Shown piece by piece: positions 35,717-63,929 of a DNA stretch of 64,000 bases. The DNA comes from Lingula anatina. Lineage: Eukaryota > Brachiopoda > Lingulata > Lingulida > Lingulidae. A model generated the notes under the pieces. It was not told the origin of the DNA. It made no database searches and saw only the letters and a list, made by a program, of their open reading frames with translations. The DNA is taken from the NCBI RefSeq assembly GCF_001039355.2, contig NW_019775538.1, positions 271,947 through 335,946 of the forward strand. The letters run 5' to 3'. The position numbers and the translations under genes were made by a program. The number at the start of each line of letters is the position of its first letter. The stretch's first letter is position 1.

Positions 35717-38594
35717 ATGGCGCTATCAAGGATCGCTTTTCAGTTACTGATGAACATAATTAACCTAACGGGGGCAGCTTTTTGGCGGCTACTCGGAATA
35801 AAAATTGCCCGATTAGACGAAGAAAGCGTCTGGAGAGGATTCAGCGTGGAAGAAAAAAACCTCCTTCTTGACCCAAAGGGACCAGACCCCCACTGGAGCA
35901 AACGCCTTTCTCTGTCCCTGCAGTGCTGGGCCCAAGATTCCAAACTCACAACGTGTGGTAGACTTTTTTTGAAGTCGGTTTACGTGGATACCATAAGAGA
36001 AAGATTAAATGTGATTACAGCGTTAAGGGAGCAGGACCCAACTCAGGTAATTATATGAGTCCTGGTTAAACTCAAATGTTTAATTATTGGTTTAAGAATA
36101 AATGTAAATATTGATGGATATTATTATTATTATTATTGCTATAGTGGTCAAGATTGGAGATATGCTTGGTTTTTAATCTTTAATTAAGTTTGTAAATGGT
36201 TTGATTCCTTTGAAACATTGATTTTTTTTTTTGTTCTGTTAGCCAACGCTTTATGTTCAAAGGTGGATCCAGAGGGGCACCATGGGCATTTGCCCCCCCC
36301 CCCTCTTCATCTTCTTATCCAGCCCTTCTCCTTTATGACCTCCCCCCTCCCCCCCAAAAAAAAATTATAACAAGCGAAACGATACAATACCAAGCGATTT
36401 TCTACCCTTTTGACCCACATTAAACAATCAAACCGTCCTCGTCTACTGTTTCCCGGTGCAGCGAGGCAAAACGTTTTTATCCTTGTGTCCACCTCCCAGC
36501 AAACACGTTACCATTACGTTACCAAAACGTTTTTTTTTTTAATATATAAACGTTATGGAAACGTTATAATAATGCTCTTCATTTGTTGGGCTTTAGCAAA
36601 ACACTGAATCCGCTAGTGATGTTTCTACTCTGGCGTTGAGTAGAATACAGAAAACCCAGTGCTTCTACGAATACGAATACGAATGGAAACAAGAGGAAAC
36701 GTGTTAATCAGTTAAACTGATTGCATTCAGTGAGAGTCCCCGTGGAGTTGGATCGTTCTACGGAGACCAATAATTTAAATTGGAATTAGCCATTAGGTAG
36801 TCTGATGCTGATGGAGTATTGCTCTTAATAGCTCAGTCAGTCGTACAAAACATCTTTTTTAACATTTTTCAGGTTAAACCAATATGCAAGCCAATCTTCA
36901 TTGTCAGCAGCAATCGGACAGGCAGTACACTGCTTCAGGCTCTTCTTGCCAGTGATCCCGCTAACACGGCGCCCCTACTGTGGGAATTGGTTCATCCAAC
37001 ACGCAGTAGTCCTCTTCCCAAGGGGATTTCGGACCGTCTTGGTAAAATTGAACTTCTCTGCTTTAAAAAATAACTCCAAACTTACGAACAGATTTACTGC
37101 AAAAACTTTACATATTAAGAGGCTGGTTTATTAGCGGGTTTAATATTTGAAATACATGTAGTAAGAAATGCGCATAGGCTTATCCGATATCGGTTAATTC
37201 TGAAATTAAAGGGATAATAACTCTTCGTTTTGGCCAAAAAATGAATTTTCCTGGAGTAAACAACAATTTTCCCATACTTACCAATGGTTAATGAATCAAT
37301 TTTTACATTCAAAGTTAGTCCCTATTTTTTTTTCTAAAAAGTTTGGTTTTTTGTTAAAATCTCTTAAGAGATTATAACAGAGTATAGCCATCAGTTCATC
37401 GACGTCACGTGGTCTGAAGACAAGCTCAGATATCAGAATAATAGCTATAACTGCTGTTTTTGTGAGTTATTCAGTGTTTTTATTGTGAAATATAGACCTC
37501 ATACGAAGAGTTATTATCCCTTTAATATTCATTGTTTTAAGAGTAAATGTCAAGTTGATGTTGGCGTTGTAGGTTCCATTTAAATTATATTTATGTAACC
37601 CAAACTTTCTCATAGTAACCACCTGCAATTTCCAGATTTTTTCTATACAATGCGACCACAGCATAGGAAAAAACACCTTATTGCACCTACGATGCCTCAC
37701 GAATGCTATCACATCTACCAAAGATCTGAGGTGTGTAAGGCCTACATGGTGGTTGGCCAGAACATGGAGCCTTACAAAGCATGTATTAAAGCGTTGCCTA
37801 GGGAACACGTGCTGGAAATGTTCAGATTTTACAAGCAGCAGCTGGAATTGATCCTCAGCGGGAGAAAGGGTAAAAACATCTAACTATCGATTTTTTGTTT
37901 ATTAGTCGATTAATTTATTGATCGCTACGTTGACTAGAAAATGCGTCGTTCACAACTTTCAGCATATTAATTTGTTAATTTCTTCTGTTTTCTTATCTAA
38001 ATTGCACTTAACTTCAAACATATCTTTGTCCGCATTGATTTTGCATACAGAAACATGAACCATGAATTTTTTTTTTCAGACAAAACGCCAAAAACATTTA
38101 TTCTTAAAGAATCGCTTCATTCCATGTTCATTGGTCCGTTGTTAGAAGTCTTCCCGGATGCAATGATCATCAACATTGTGCGCGATCCGGTAGAGTCCGT
38201 CCCATCCGCCTGCTCCATGATTGAGGATGTCTTTGCCATGGTGTACGCGGTCACAGATTTAAATCGCCAAGGACTCGGTCAGCGGGTCCTTGACCACACA
38301 GTAGACTGCGTATCAAACCTGTACAATTTTCGTCAAGAGCATCCGTCAGAGGCGCATCGGTTCATCGACGTCAGTTACGCGGACCTCACGCGCGCCCCCT
38401 TGGTAACGCTGGAGGCTATTTACACTAAGATGGGTCTAACTTTAACCAAGGCGGCCAAGGGGCGGATGATGTCGTATCTAGCTCGGAACCCCCAACACAA
38501 ACACGGGCACCACGCTTACACTGCTGAGAAGTATGGGTTGACTAATGATATTATCCGCAAGAGATTGGGTGGTTTTTATTCTCAATGGAAGTAA
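35717..38594 (+). CDS. Sulfotransferase, PAPS-dependent, four exons
   Basis: Exons 35717-36046, 36873-37041, 37636-37869 and 38080-38594 join in phase to give 415 aa. The 5'-phosphosulfate binding loop IVSSNRTGSTLLQ lies at about 120-132 and the 3'-phosphate binding segment INIVRDPVESVPSACSM at about 275-291, the two hallmarks of enzymes that use PAPS. The N-terminal 110 residues contain a hydrophobic stretch (about 8-26) that could be a membrane anchor or part of the fold. The C-terminus carries a KHGHHAY block and ends in FYSQWK, like the Sulfotransfer_3-type family known from bacteria and many invertebrates rather than the cytosolic SULTs. The acceptor substrate is unknown. Intron 2 contains a TTAA-flanked MITE. 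AATAAA lies at 38808-38813. Confidence 0.85.
36719..36770. mobile_element. End fragment of a family C-related element
   Basis: TGATTGCATTCAGTGAGAGT followed by GGAGTTGGATCG matches the inverse of one end of the element at 11122-11417. It lies in intron 1 of the sulfotransferase gene. Confidence 0.45.
37206..37525. mobile_element. MITE, family E (copy 1), TTAA target duplication (piggyBac-like)
   Basis: The element spans 37210-37521 (312 bp) with inverted ends AGGGATAATAACTCTTCG and CGAAGAGTTATTATCCCT. TTAA flanks it on both sides, the strict target of piggyBac-type transposases. It contains the palindrome ATCTCTTAAGAGAT and no coding sequence. It lies in intron 2 of the sulfotransferase gene. 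Confidence 0.8.
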
Positions 38595-38807
38595 GCTCGG
38601 CATAAACGTAGAAGTAGCGATGTAAGCCGTAATTGTGTCATTTCAGGTAGTAAGTGTTTTATTTGATAAATCTTCCGTTTTAGAGATGCACTCGTCCCTT
38701 TTGGTGTTGGTATTTGTATCACCTTTCATAGTTTGGATAGTAATGATTTATGATGCATAACAATAATCATGCTAATATAAATTGATATTGAGTTTCTTTT
38801 TTCCTGC

Positions 38808-38813
38808 AATAAA
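38808..38813 (+). promoter_or_regulatory. Polyadenylation signal AATAAA for the sulfotransferase gene
   Basis: It lies about 214 bases after the stop codon, in AT-rich 3' UTR. Confidence 0.55.
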
Positions 38814-38837
38814 GAAATCTTTATGTTTTTAACTGCA

Positions 38838-38840
38838 AAA

Positions 38841-38886
<46 letters not shown>
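38838..38886. repeat. (TAAA)n microsatellite
   Basis: About twelve uninterrupted TAAA units directly after the sulfotransferase 3' UTR. Confidence 0.95.
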
Positions 38887-38887
<1 letters not shown>

Positions 38888-39075
38888 CAGAAATAAAGAA
38901 AATATTTTTAAAATCCAGTGTAAACATTGACAATAATTGTTAGAAAAGTCAAATAGTTTTCGATAAGTAAGCCTCGAAGAGAAAAGACCAATTTTTTTCA
39001 GAAGTGGGACGCGTTATTCCGTTGGTATTTAAAAAACTTTATACCATACATCCACTCAAAGTGTTTATTTATCCG

Positions 39076-39830
39076 GCTGTGCCATAAATTTTACAGCTTA
39101 CTGGTCATTCGGACCACCAGTTTCCTAAAATCTACTGGTCCGAATCAGGATTCACTGGTCCGAATAGAAATTTCAGTAAAACTGAAAATTGGTCATTTTC
39201 CCCTATTGCATTATAGGGATAAGAACTGTTTTGGCCAAAAAACGGATTTTCCTGGGGTAAACAACGATTTCCCCATACCTACCAATGATTAATGAATCCA
39301 TTCCGACATTCAAAGTTAGGGCGTGTTTTTTTCTAAAAGTTTTTTTTTTTTTTTTTTTTGTAGTAATCTCTTAAGAGATTACGGTGGCATAGCAATCTAC
39401 GTAGCTCCACGTGGTTTAATGACAAGCACAGATTCTAGAATAATTGCCGTAACCGCTGTTTTGGTGGTAAAATGAAGTTTATTATATTTCTGCGAGTTGT
39501 TTAGAATAATTTTGTTGTTAAATATGAATCTTATAAGAACAGTTGTTATCCCTTTCATGTTAATAATTACAAGACCTGCTTGATTTTGTCAAATGTTTTT
39601 TCTTAATAATCATAATGCAACAGCTATATTTCAGAAAAAAGAAAATTAAATCAAATCGAAAACTCTTTGAAAACTTATTTAAAAAAAACTAATAGCAATG
39701 TCGGACCATTAAATTCACGCATTCTGAAAAATCAACTGGTCTAAACAAAAATTTACTGGGAAAGGGTGTATGACCAGTGGCTAACGCACTGGTTTATTAT
39801 TCTGTCCACAGCCATAGTCCTAAGTTGGTA
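39076..39830. mobile_element. Inverted-repeat element with ACTGGTC motifs, split by a nested MITE
   Basis: The left part (39076-39210) begins GGCTGTG and repeats ACTGGTCCGAAT. The right part (39554-39830) carries the inverse order (TGACCAGT, then CACAGCC). The family E copy at 39215-39553 sits inside it. The ends are well diverged, so the boundaries are approximate. Confidence 0.5.
39211..39557. mobile_element. MITE, family E (copy 2), nested
   Basis: It shares with copy 1 the end AGGGATAAGAACTG, the TTTTGGCCAAAAAA block, TAATGAATCCATT, the CTCTTAAGAGATTAC palindrome and the far end GTTATCCCT. The flanks read TTAT and TTCA, which are likely decayed TTAA duplications. Confidence 0.75.
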
Positions 39831-41079
39831 CAGATCATGAATAAATTCAAGCCCTTTTAAACAAGGCCATATTATTTGCCTCGTACACTATCAAAATCTC
39901 TATGTGGGAGAGGCTAATGAGGTCGGACAGTTGCGACGGTGCCTCTACCACAATGAGCTGACTTTTTCATATTTAAAACAGCTGTAAATATGGTACTAAG
40001 TACTTCGGTTCCTGCATTTGAACCACCTAAACTGGTAATGGTGATGAGGGGGTGGTGTTTGTGGTAGAGAAGAAGAATCACTTGAGGGGGGGGGGGGGGG
40101 TAGTAGTAGGCCCTAGAGGGCCTAAAAATAAATAAATAAAATAAGTCGTCTTCTTACCCGTCCTACACCCGAATTTTATGTGCCGAGAACTCTACGCTGA
40201 CCTAAGCAAGTTGTGAAAAAGTTTAATGCGTAGGCCTATTTAGTTATTTTGAATTACGACGTGTTTTATTTTCAAGTCCTCTCAATCGCGAAACACGGTT
40301 TTATAACGAGGATTTATTCTGGAGTCGTCTACTGTTAGTAGAGAGGGGACTATCAGAACCGAGTGGGCTGTAAGTCCAATAACGTAACTTATGTAGCGTC
40401 AGCTGTAACTGCGTGGGTATACTTATTTAAAATAAAAATTTTGAGCGCAATTCAAGGTGAGTTAATAGGTAAATAGGTAAAAGAAACGTTCAGCATTTAT
40501 AACATCCAATTATTATTATTATTATTACGAAGTAATTAAATGAAACACGTAGCCTACACGTTTTCCTCTCATATCAAACTCATTGATGTACAAGCACTAG
40601 TAGGCCTACTACAAGTAGGCCCTACTAACGTTTTAAAATATCGTTAAAAGTATTATACATCATGTACCTCCCTCCTGTCCCAAACAAGCGCATGGCACTT
40701 TGAGGCCAGAAAGTATTAATTTAATATTTCACCGCCATACTACGCCTTGGAGTCTTAACCTCAGTGAATGTGTGACAAATTCGTTCTTGCCATGTATGTT
40801 TTGGTGGCGGAGCGTCTTGCAGTGCATTGCCCCCTGTCACGTAGATTGCAGGTCACGGTCAAACACGCGAATGCTTTTTAAGGGTACGGACTGCGCAGCC
40901 GAATAAGTGGATATTTCGCCTGTGCTGCCGCAAGAGACATCTACATAATATCAGCACTAAGCTTCAACTCTACTAGATACGGTGCATAGAGTAAATTGCG
41001 CAACCGGGAGTCCTAAACCCGCGGGTAAACAGAGAAAGGTCGACTCTTATCGCTGCTTTGAGAACCGGAAGTTGATACA
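39831..41079. other. Intergenic, no gene seen; upstream flank of the alanine aminotransferase gene
   Basis: Contains a poly-G run (40086-40100) and an ATT microsatellite near 40513. The last 300 bases are GC-richer and probably hold the aminotransferase promoter and 5' UTR. No TATA box stands out. Confidence 0.5.
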
Positions 41080-56491
<15,412 letters not shown>

Positions 56492-57024
56492 GATTTTTCT
56501 ATTAAGAGCTGCACTCTACCTTAAAGTTAGTATGAAGAAGTTATTTCAACTATTATTTATATTATAAGAAAATACAAGCTTGCATGTGAAATTAATGAAG
56601 ACAGGTATTTAAAAATGTATTTTGAAAATTATAGCAGTTAAACAATTCCATATAACACAAAGAAAAGGCTTCCACTTTTGAACTGGAAGACATGAGTGCT
56701 ATAGTATATGTAAAGTAAAGACAAGTAAATATATATAATTATATTAATTATGTTTCAGTAAGGTTGCCACTTAGTTATGGTGATTAACAGTGAGATTTTG
56801 TGTAGATTAGCACGTGAGGAGAATTTTAAAATAAGCAGCAATAATAGGGAGTGCCTCTAATTTTCTCACAACATCAACAGTGAGATAAGCTACTGTGGGA
56901 ATTTATATGAGGATTAAAAATAAGCTTTTCAGTAAGTATGTAATAGGAAGCAAGCCATTGCAAAAAAATTGTTTAGTTTTAGTATAGTAGTTTGTATCAT
57001 AATGTTATTGAAACCTGGCTGTAC

Positions 57025-57083
<59 letters not shown>

Positions 57084-57888
57084 TGTATATATATGTATAT
57101 ATGTATGTATGTATGTATTACAAAGTAAGCCTTTTCTTGTCTACGTATATAAATTGCAAAATATAATTTGAGGTCAGTTTTATATATCAGGTGCCATTTC
57201 TTTACACATGTAATTAGTTTGTTTTTTGGTGGCATTTTGTAATATTTTTTATAATAGTCTTAAGTCTCTCTCAGAAATTTTGAATTTTGTTTGACTATTG
57301 TCTTTAGGGTGTTATTTAAAGGGAACACTTTTTTTCTCTGAAAAATAAAATCCTATTTAATTTTTACATACCGTGTGGTACCGTTCCTAAGCCATGTTAC
57401 ATCCTTAAAATGGAATAAATAAAATTACTATTTCCTGGAAGGTTTAAGTGTAAGAATTACATGAAAGCAATTCATTTGGCTTAAGACTAGTTAAAAAGAG
57501 AGATGTTATTCAAAGTGTGCATTTATTGTTAAATTTAAAGTTTTGGACTTAATAAGGGTGATAGTGGCAACTAGAAAGTTGTTGAGAATATTGGGAAATA
57601 TATATTTATTGTTTTTTCTTTTTTTTTTTTTCACTGAAATCCTGTTCATGCTCCCTTTCAAAAATGAAAATATGAAAGATATATGTGATGTTTTTGTATA
57701 GACAATTGTTATAAAATTCCACTGAATAATAAGTTTGTTAATAATTAGCTGTGAATGTTTTAAATTAGTCAATATATTTAAATCTTATACAAGAAAATGT
57801 AAGAGAGAACAATAATTTCAAGGTCTATAAGGTGAAAAAGTTCACAAGTTTTCAATCACAAGTCAAGGTCCTGAACTAGTCAGTCTAT
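56492..57888 (+). other. Probable 3' UTR and flank of the alanine aminotransferase gene
   Basis: AT-rich non-coding DNA. AATAAA signals occur near 57343 and 57414, and either could end the transcript. A (TA)n run lies inside. Confidence 0.5.
57027..57110. repeat. (TA)n / (TATG)n microsatellite
   Basis: About 40 bases of pure TA followed by TATG-interrupted units; it produces spurious Ile-Tyr reading frames. Confidence 0.95.
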
Positions 57889-58103
57889 GACTGCATTCCC
57901 ATAGATTTAGATCGATCCATCTAGATTGACCTAACTCCCTGGGGGTTCATGCTAAATTGCTGTCAGCCGAGCGCGCACGGTAGTTAATTACCCCCTTTCA
58001 GCTTTTAGTAGGCGGGACAGACATTTGAGCAGGCTAAGCTGACAGTAATCTAGTGAGACTCCCCACAGGGATAGATCGATCTAAAATCTGTGGGAATGGG
58101 GTC
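57889..58103. mobile_element. MITE, family C (copy 5)
   Basis: The ends are GACTGCATTCCCATAGATTT and AAATCTGTGGGAATGGGGTC, bordered by CTAT/TAT on both sides. The interior shares GTTAATTACCCCCTTTCAGC and AGTAATCTAGTGAGACTCCC with copy 3 at 19434-19660 in the same orientation. It is the best preserved copy. Confidence 0.8.
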
Positions 58104-60325
58104 TATGAAATGAAACGTGTACAGTTAAAAAATACAGCCAAGTAATTAGACAAGCTGTACAGAAATTCTGTCTCAGACTTTTCACTTTCCCTTTGTGGGG
58201 AAAAGATGGGCATGTTGAAAAATACCTCTGCACTCACATATTTTTAAGGTCAAGGAAGAATTATTTACAATTATTGTGAAGTATGTCTGATATAAAAATA
58301 TGACTAAAATATAAAAAGTGCTACATATTTTTGCAGGTGGTTTTCTGGATATGAATGTAAATTTTACAAGCATGTTATGATAGTCTTCACTCCAAGTTTT
58401 AAATGTTGGTGCCCCTGAGCGTTATCATTATTCAGTGGAAAATGTTATAGTGTGGTTGATATCATGAATACTCTACCAGGGAGTAAAATTGAAATGTCAT
58501 TGTGTTTAATTGAGCAAGACATATTGAAGGAAGTTGGTGTTATGTATGAATTGTGTATAAATCTGTTGAAAATGAGTGGTGGAAATTGTTGTTGCAGTTG
58601 ATACAGGTTGGATTGAAGTGGTTGTGCATGCAATGCTATGATTACAGTGGCCTGTGATTTTATTTTAAAACATGTATTTCACACAGTAATAAAAGTAACT
58701 AGTTGAAAACAAAGCTGTTTATTGTTCCATTTGGTGACCTTTTTATTTCCATGCAACTGGATTTACCTTCATACTGATGAAAAAAACGATTCCATTACAA
58801 CCAGAAAATGTGGAGATGATACTACAGAATGCAAACAGTCGATACTATTTTTGACTGATTTCATTTAGATTGGTCAAGTCACGATACTAAAAAAAAACTT
58901 TTGCATGTAAAATTTACCAGCCAGCTGAAGACAATATGTTCATAACTTAACTTTTACTTTCAACTGTTTGTTTGCCACAAATCTATTTGGTCGGGTCACC
59001 ACTAGAGACGTAAAACTCCAGAGACCTTATAATGACCAATGACTTAAAAGAAATGTGAATACTCATTCCTGAAGTGCAATTTGTTCATAAATTTCAATAT
59101 CATGTTACAGCAATAATAATTGCAGCCATTTATTTAATTTTTTCTTTAAAATTTAAATTGTGATTTTTAAATCCAACAAAAATCTCACAATTTTGAAGGC
59201 TACCCTGAAAAAAAACAATAAGCTATGACTGCATTTTAAGTTGATCACTACACTGATAGTTTACAAATTATACAGTAGTTAAAGAATGCTACTTAGGCCT
59301 CAAAACTGGTGTTAAATACTCAAATAATAATAGTTACTTATAAGCAGTACATACCAAAGGGAAAAAAAAGACAAGTAATATTTCATATAAAATAATCTTT
59401 ATTCAGTGATGATGAAACATAAAAAGAACGAAAATTAAATGATGTCCTAATCTGCCCTTTTGCAAAATATTTCGTACCAGAAACCCACATTTCAATGATT
59501 TTATGATTAACATTTCTACACAACATTGATACACACTGGCCATAAACGTGCATTGTATTTGCACCTAAATTGAAACAATTCTGGATGCGCAGTGCAACAG
59601 AGTCAGGTGAGTATTTTTTATACATGTTTCGTTAATACTAAGTAGCAAATAATAACCTGAACTGAGATTTTACACGACATGTTGTAGATTTTCTTTATGA
59701 ATTTCGCTCAGTAAGATATATGCAATTAACGGTTATTAAAAGTGATTTTATCAAACAATGCGCTGCACATTTTCATTCATAATTTTCAAAACAAGAAAAA
59801 CGTGATATAATACAAATATAGACCGATTCTTTAAATCAATTTGCTAAGTTATATACAAATATATGTGTGTTTTATTTGTGCATCGACAGTTAAAATATTA
59901 ACTTAGTAGAGTTTACTTATGGGAAATTACCTGTAACATACAAGACAATTCAATAAACGTGTGAAAACTTTTAACGTTTTCTTATATATTTTGTAAATGC
60001 ACTTTACCTGAAATATTAATAACTCGTTTACATTTTTAACCTAATAGGTAAAATAATTCACTCATATTGTGTAATGCGGTGTCATCTTCTATATGGTATA
60101 TGCCCAGTCACGCGAGATGTACATGTACATTGTAGTATGTTGACTTTGAAAATGCGTTTTTATTTTATTTTGTGTGTGTGTGTGTGTGTGTGCATCATTA
60201 TGCCTTTATCAAACCCTTTTTTTCGAGATATGGACTTATTGTGCTCTCAGAATAAAACAGAATATAATTCATACCGAAGCGTCCATACGGAAAGTAGGTG
60301 ACCTATTTATCATTATGTAAATCAG
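58104..60325. other. No gene seen
   Basis: AT-rich DNA with a (TG)n run near 60171-60191. A minus-strand frame at 59383-59625 ends next to an AATAAA on that strand but has no recognisable domain or splice support. Upstream exons of the next gene could be hidden here. Confidence 0.5.
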
Positions 60326-61489
60326 GTGAGCGTTTTGGTGAGAGGTGCTCAGATAGGACCAAGGTCAGTAAGAAGATGGAGAAGAAGGATGCCCCATGCC
60401 ATATTACAGCTACTGCCACATGAAGGTAAAAAAGATGGCTCTGAAACCGGCAGCAGTATGTCGTAAGTTCTGTACAGATGATATAAGATGTATTGTAGCA
60501 TTTTTTAGTTTTGCATTGACAATTTTTTCCAAATGGTGCACTCTAGGCATAATGACCATGGGGACATCTAACTGACGTCAAGAATACTTTCTCTTAGCTT
60601 TCCCTCAGTGCCTTTGGGCACCCTTTTGTTTCTAATACCATTCGCTTTCCATGAGGGTTCAATATGAATTATGTATCTGTATAATATAAAGTTTAATTGC
60701 AATTCGTTAATTATAGCGCAAAGGATACTGGTCAGCACAAATGCCTGTAATGAGCATGTACTGTTTATCCGATTTTTATACGTTATTTCATGAGTGTGAA
60801 CTTATTCCTTTATTTCCAGTGACTCGAAGTAGCGTCTACGAAGACACCAGAGAGACACGTTTCATGTTCGACAAATACCTACAGGCCCACAACCATACCA
60901 AGATTGCCTCCTATGCCGACGTTTGTGCGTTAATTTGCAGGGACGACATTTAGTATGGAATGTTATGTTTGCTTTTGGTTGTAACATTCTGCTCCAAAAC
61001 GTAAATCAAATTAAAAGTCGAATAAAATTNGTAGCATTTTTTAGTTTTGCATTGACGATTTTTTCCAAATGGTGCACTCTAGGCATAATGACCATGGGGA
61101 CATCTAACTGACGTCAAGAATACTTTCTCTTAGCTTTCCCTCAGTGCCTTTGGGCACCCTTTTGTTTCTAATACCATTCGCTTTCCATGAGGGTTCAATA
61201 TGAATTATGTATCTGTATAATATAAAGTTTAATTGCAATTCGTTAATTATAGCGCAAAGGATACTGGTCAGCACAAATGCCTGTAATGAGCATGTACTGT
61301 TTATCCGATTTTTATACGTTATTTCATGAGTGTGAACTTATTCCTTTATTTCCAGTGACTCGAAGTAGCGTCTACGAAGACACCAGAGAGACACGTTTCA
61401 TGTTCGACAAATACCTACAGGCCCACAACCATACCAAGATTGCCTCCTATGCCGACGTTTGTGCGTTAATTTGCAGGGACGACATTTAG
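60326..61489 (+). CDS. 3' exons of an unknown gene; terminal exon present twice through an assembly join
   Basis: Exon A (60326-60425) lies between ATGTAAATCAG and a GTAAAA donor. The terminal exon (60820-60953, repeated at 61356-61489) follows TTTATTTCCAG and ends in TAG. The phases agree and give a basic stretch (SVRRWRRRMPHAILQLLPHE) followed by SSVYEDTRETRFMFDKYLQ and a Cys-containing tail ending CALICRDDI. AATAAA follows the stop in both copies (61021-61026, 61557-61562). I recognise no domain. If translation starts at the Met in exon A the protein is 56 aa; otherwise earlier exons lie upstream. The second terminal exon is almost certainly the other haplotype, not a real repeat. Confidence 0.5.
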
Positions 61490-61566
61490 TATGGAATGTT
61501 ATGTTTGCTTTTGGTTGTAACATTCTGCTCCAAAACGTAAATCAAATTAAAAGTCGAATAAAATTA
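60494..61566. repeat. 536-bp block duplicated around a single N (unmerged haplotypes)
   Basis: 60494-61029 and 61031-61566 are nearly identical from GTAGCATTTTTTAGTTTTGC to AAAGTCGAATAAAATT, with the N at 61030 between them. One visible difference is GACAATTTTT against GACGATTTTT. The second copy runs on into unique sequence. Confidence 0.9.
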
Positions 61567-63928
61567 GCTTTTTATTTATGAAACTTATCATAGAAATTAA
61601 ATCCATACTAAGCGTCCGCCCTGCATGATGCTGGTTTATATCTTTTGGTAATTGTACCGGTATGTTACTATGTCGTAGTACAGTTGTGGTGTTATGTATA
61701 CTATTCGGTTGGGGTTGATACTCACCCCTTTTTGAACCTGAAATGTTAGATTTAAAGTGCTCATTTAACAGAAATAATGTCTGCATAAAAATGATAAAGT
61801 AACTGTTTTAAAATTCTCATATATTAATTTCCAAGAAGAGAAACGTTTTCTTTTTGTCACTGAAAATATGTGTGGGCAAATCTGCAACTTGACATCTCCC
61901 TGTGAATTTGAAGATATACTCTTATTCATTCTAAATGATGTTGACATTTCACACACATGATATCGTAAATGCATATTGGAAACTTTTAATTACATATATC
62001 GTGTGTTCAGTCGAAAAAGAGGAATAGATGTAAATCTACTAAAGACACTGTTAATAAAACGTAAAACGTCTTAGAAATCCAAACAATGTAACGGGCCCAA
62101 TTTGTCCACGTCACTGCAGAATTGTCCACATGTACTGTAACGATCTATTAAAATTACGGCTAAGGCAGTGTGGCTGTGAATAAACTTCCTCTGGTTCTCG
62201 GTATTTTCAGTGCTGGGCGGGGGTCAAATATCTGATTTCAGAAACAAAATTAAGCGATGGGGTGGGGTAAAGATTGCTATCCGAAATAAAATTCATTTTA
62301 TATTGAAGTAGTAGAATGGAAATCTTTGTTTCGTATATAATAAGAAAACTATTCATATAGTTGGCTACAAAAATTTCCCAGGATTGGGATCATTTATATG
62401 CTGTTTAGGACTTGAATTACAAAACAGAAGTGTCGGAAAAAAAACGGGAAACAGACTTCATTTAGATATCGTTTGTCCATTAAAATGTTTTCGTAGGACT
62501 GGCATTAATCATAGCCTTTTGCATTTCATATTTTCAAAATCCCTTGACCTGTCGCAAAGCCCAATTTTCGGGAGGTAATGAGTATTCTGAAAGGATTCAA
62601 TGAATCTCTAGACAGTCAACTTTTGTCAATTTTGCTCAAAAAGATGGTAACCAATTAATAATTCTTAAAATTATAATTAAAAAAAAATTAGATTATAGGG
62701 TTTATTATTTTATGTGTTACACTCAAGTCCATTCTTACATTTTGATCCGTTAGTTATCAAAGAATGTTACGGAATAATCATCTAAAAATTTATTGTTCCT
62801 CTAAACGCTAATTTCGATATTTTACCAAAGTGTATGTAAACCTAAATACTTCGTTTGGTTTGAAATTTTCGAGTAAAAAACTTGCCTAAAACGTGAAGAG
62901 GAGCTTCCTAATTAAAGTTATTTAATTTTTGTATCCTTATAAATTTTAATTTATTTTCGGGAGCAAGGGGTAATTGAGAAAGACAGGCTTGGTTAGATAT
63001 CAGCCCTGCATTCCCATGCTGTGTTATTTGTGCTTAGTGTCATCAATGAAAACCGAGAACCAGAGTTAATTTTAAGTGAATGTGAAAAGTCGATTCAAGT
63101 ACACTGATTTTTGTGTAACCTTTTTAGTTTTGTTTGTATATTATTCTGAATTTGGCAAGGACTTGGATAATCTTGTAAGCCTCCCATGTCTTTATGTCGC
63201 TCCTGATTCCCATGCTTTGCAAGTGTAAATTTTCATCCACAATTACGCACTGTATGATATTTATTTTCTGATTTAGTGCAAATAAAACAAAAATGAAAAA
63301 AAAAAAAAACTCGATCGGCAAACCATCATGAATCTTACTGACATTAAGAAATTTGGGCCACTGTTTGATTTTGTGTGCAAACATCAACAAGACGACATAG
63401 GACAAGGTATGCTTACATGTGCGTGTGCATTAGTGCACGAATGACGCTTACAGCAGATTATATGCATTTTTAAAATTGTTACCTCTGAATTTGGACGGAA
63501 ATGTTTTTGATGGAATTCGATGAAAACAAGACACTTATGTCAACTTTGACAAAATTTTGCCAAGTAATGCTTGTTTAAAAATTCAGTTTGTGTATTATCA
63601 GTTCTTGTGAGTCTTTCATATGTTACAATCCCGAACTATTTTTCGTAAATCGAAGGATTCCGTCTTTAAGTAACAATGTTCAAAATGCATAAAATCTTCG
63701 ACTTGGGTTTATTTTTATTTTATTTTATTTTATTCTATTTATTTATTTTGAAAGATGTATTCCGTCTTCTGTATGTATGATTTAACATATTTATTTTGAG
63801 TACAAAATGTGATATTTTCATCATTTTTGTAAAAAAAATTAATACTGTAAATAATTCATTTTGACAATAATAAATTTGCAAATATTTTACTTTGTTCAAA
63901 ACTTGCAAAATTATTTTTCTTTTTCCTA
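61567..63928. other. No gene seen
   Basis: AT-rich DNA with ATTTT-type repeats at about 63711-63746. Short reading frames without recognisable features. Confidence 0.55.
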
Positions 63929-63929
63929 G

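Noticed and set aside
59383-59625. Possible minus-strand terminal exon next to AATAAA
   Set aside because: No domain, no convincing acceptor and no further exons; AATAAA is common by chance in such AT-rich DNA.
60741-61489. True tandem gene duplication at the right end
   Set aside because: The near identity over introns and 3' UTR and the single N at the join fit unmerged haplotypes far better.
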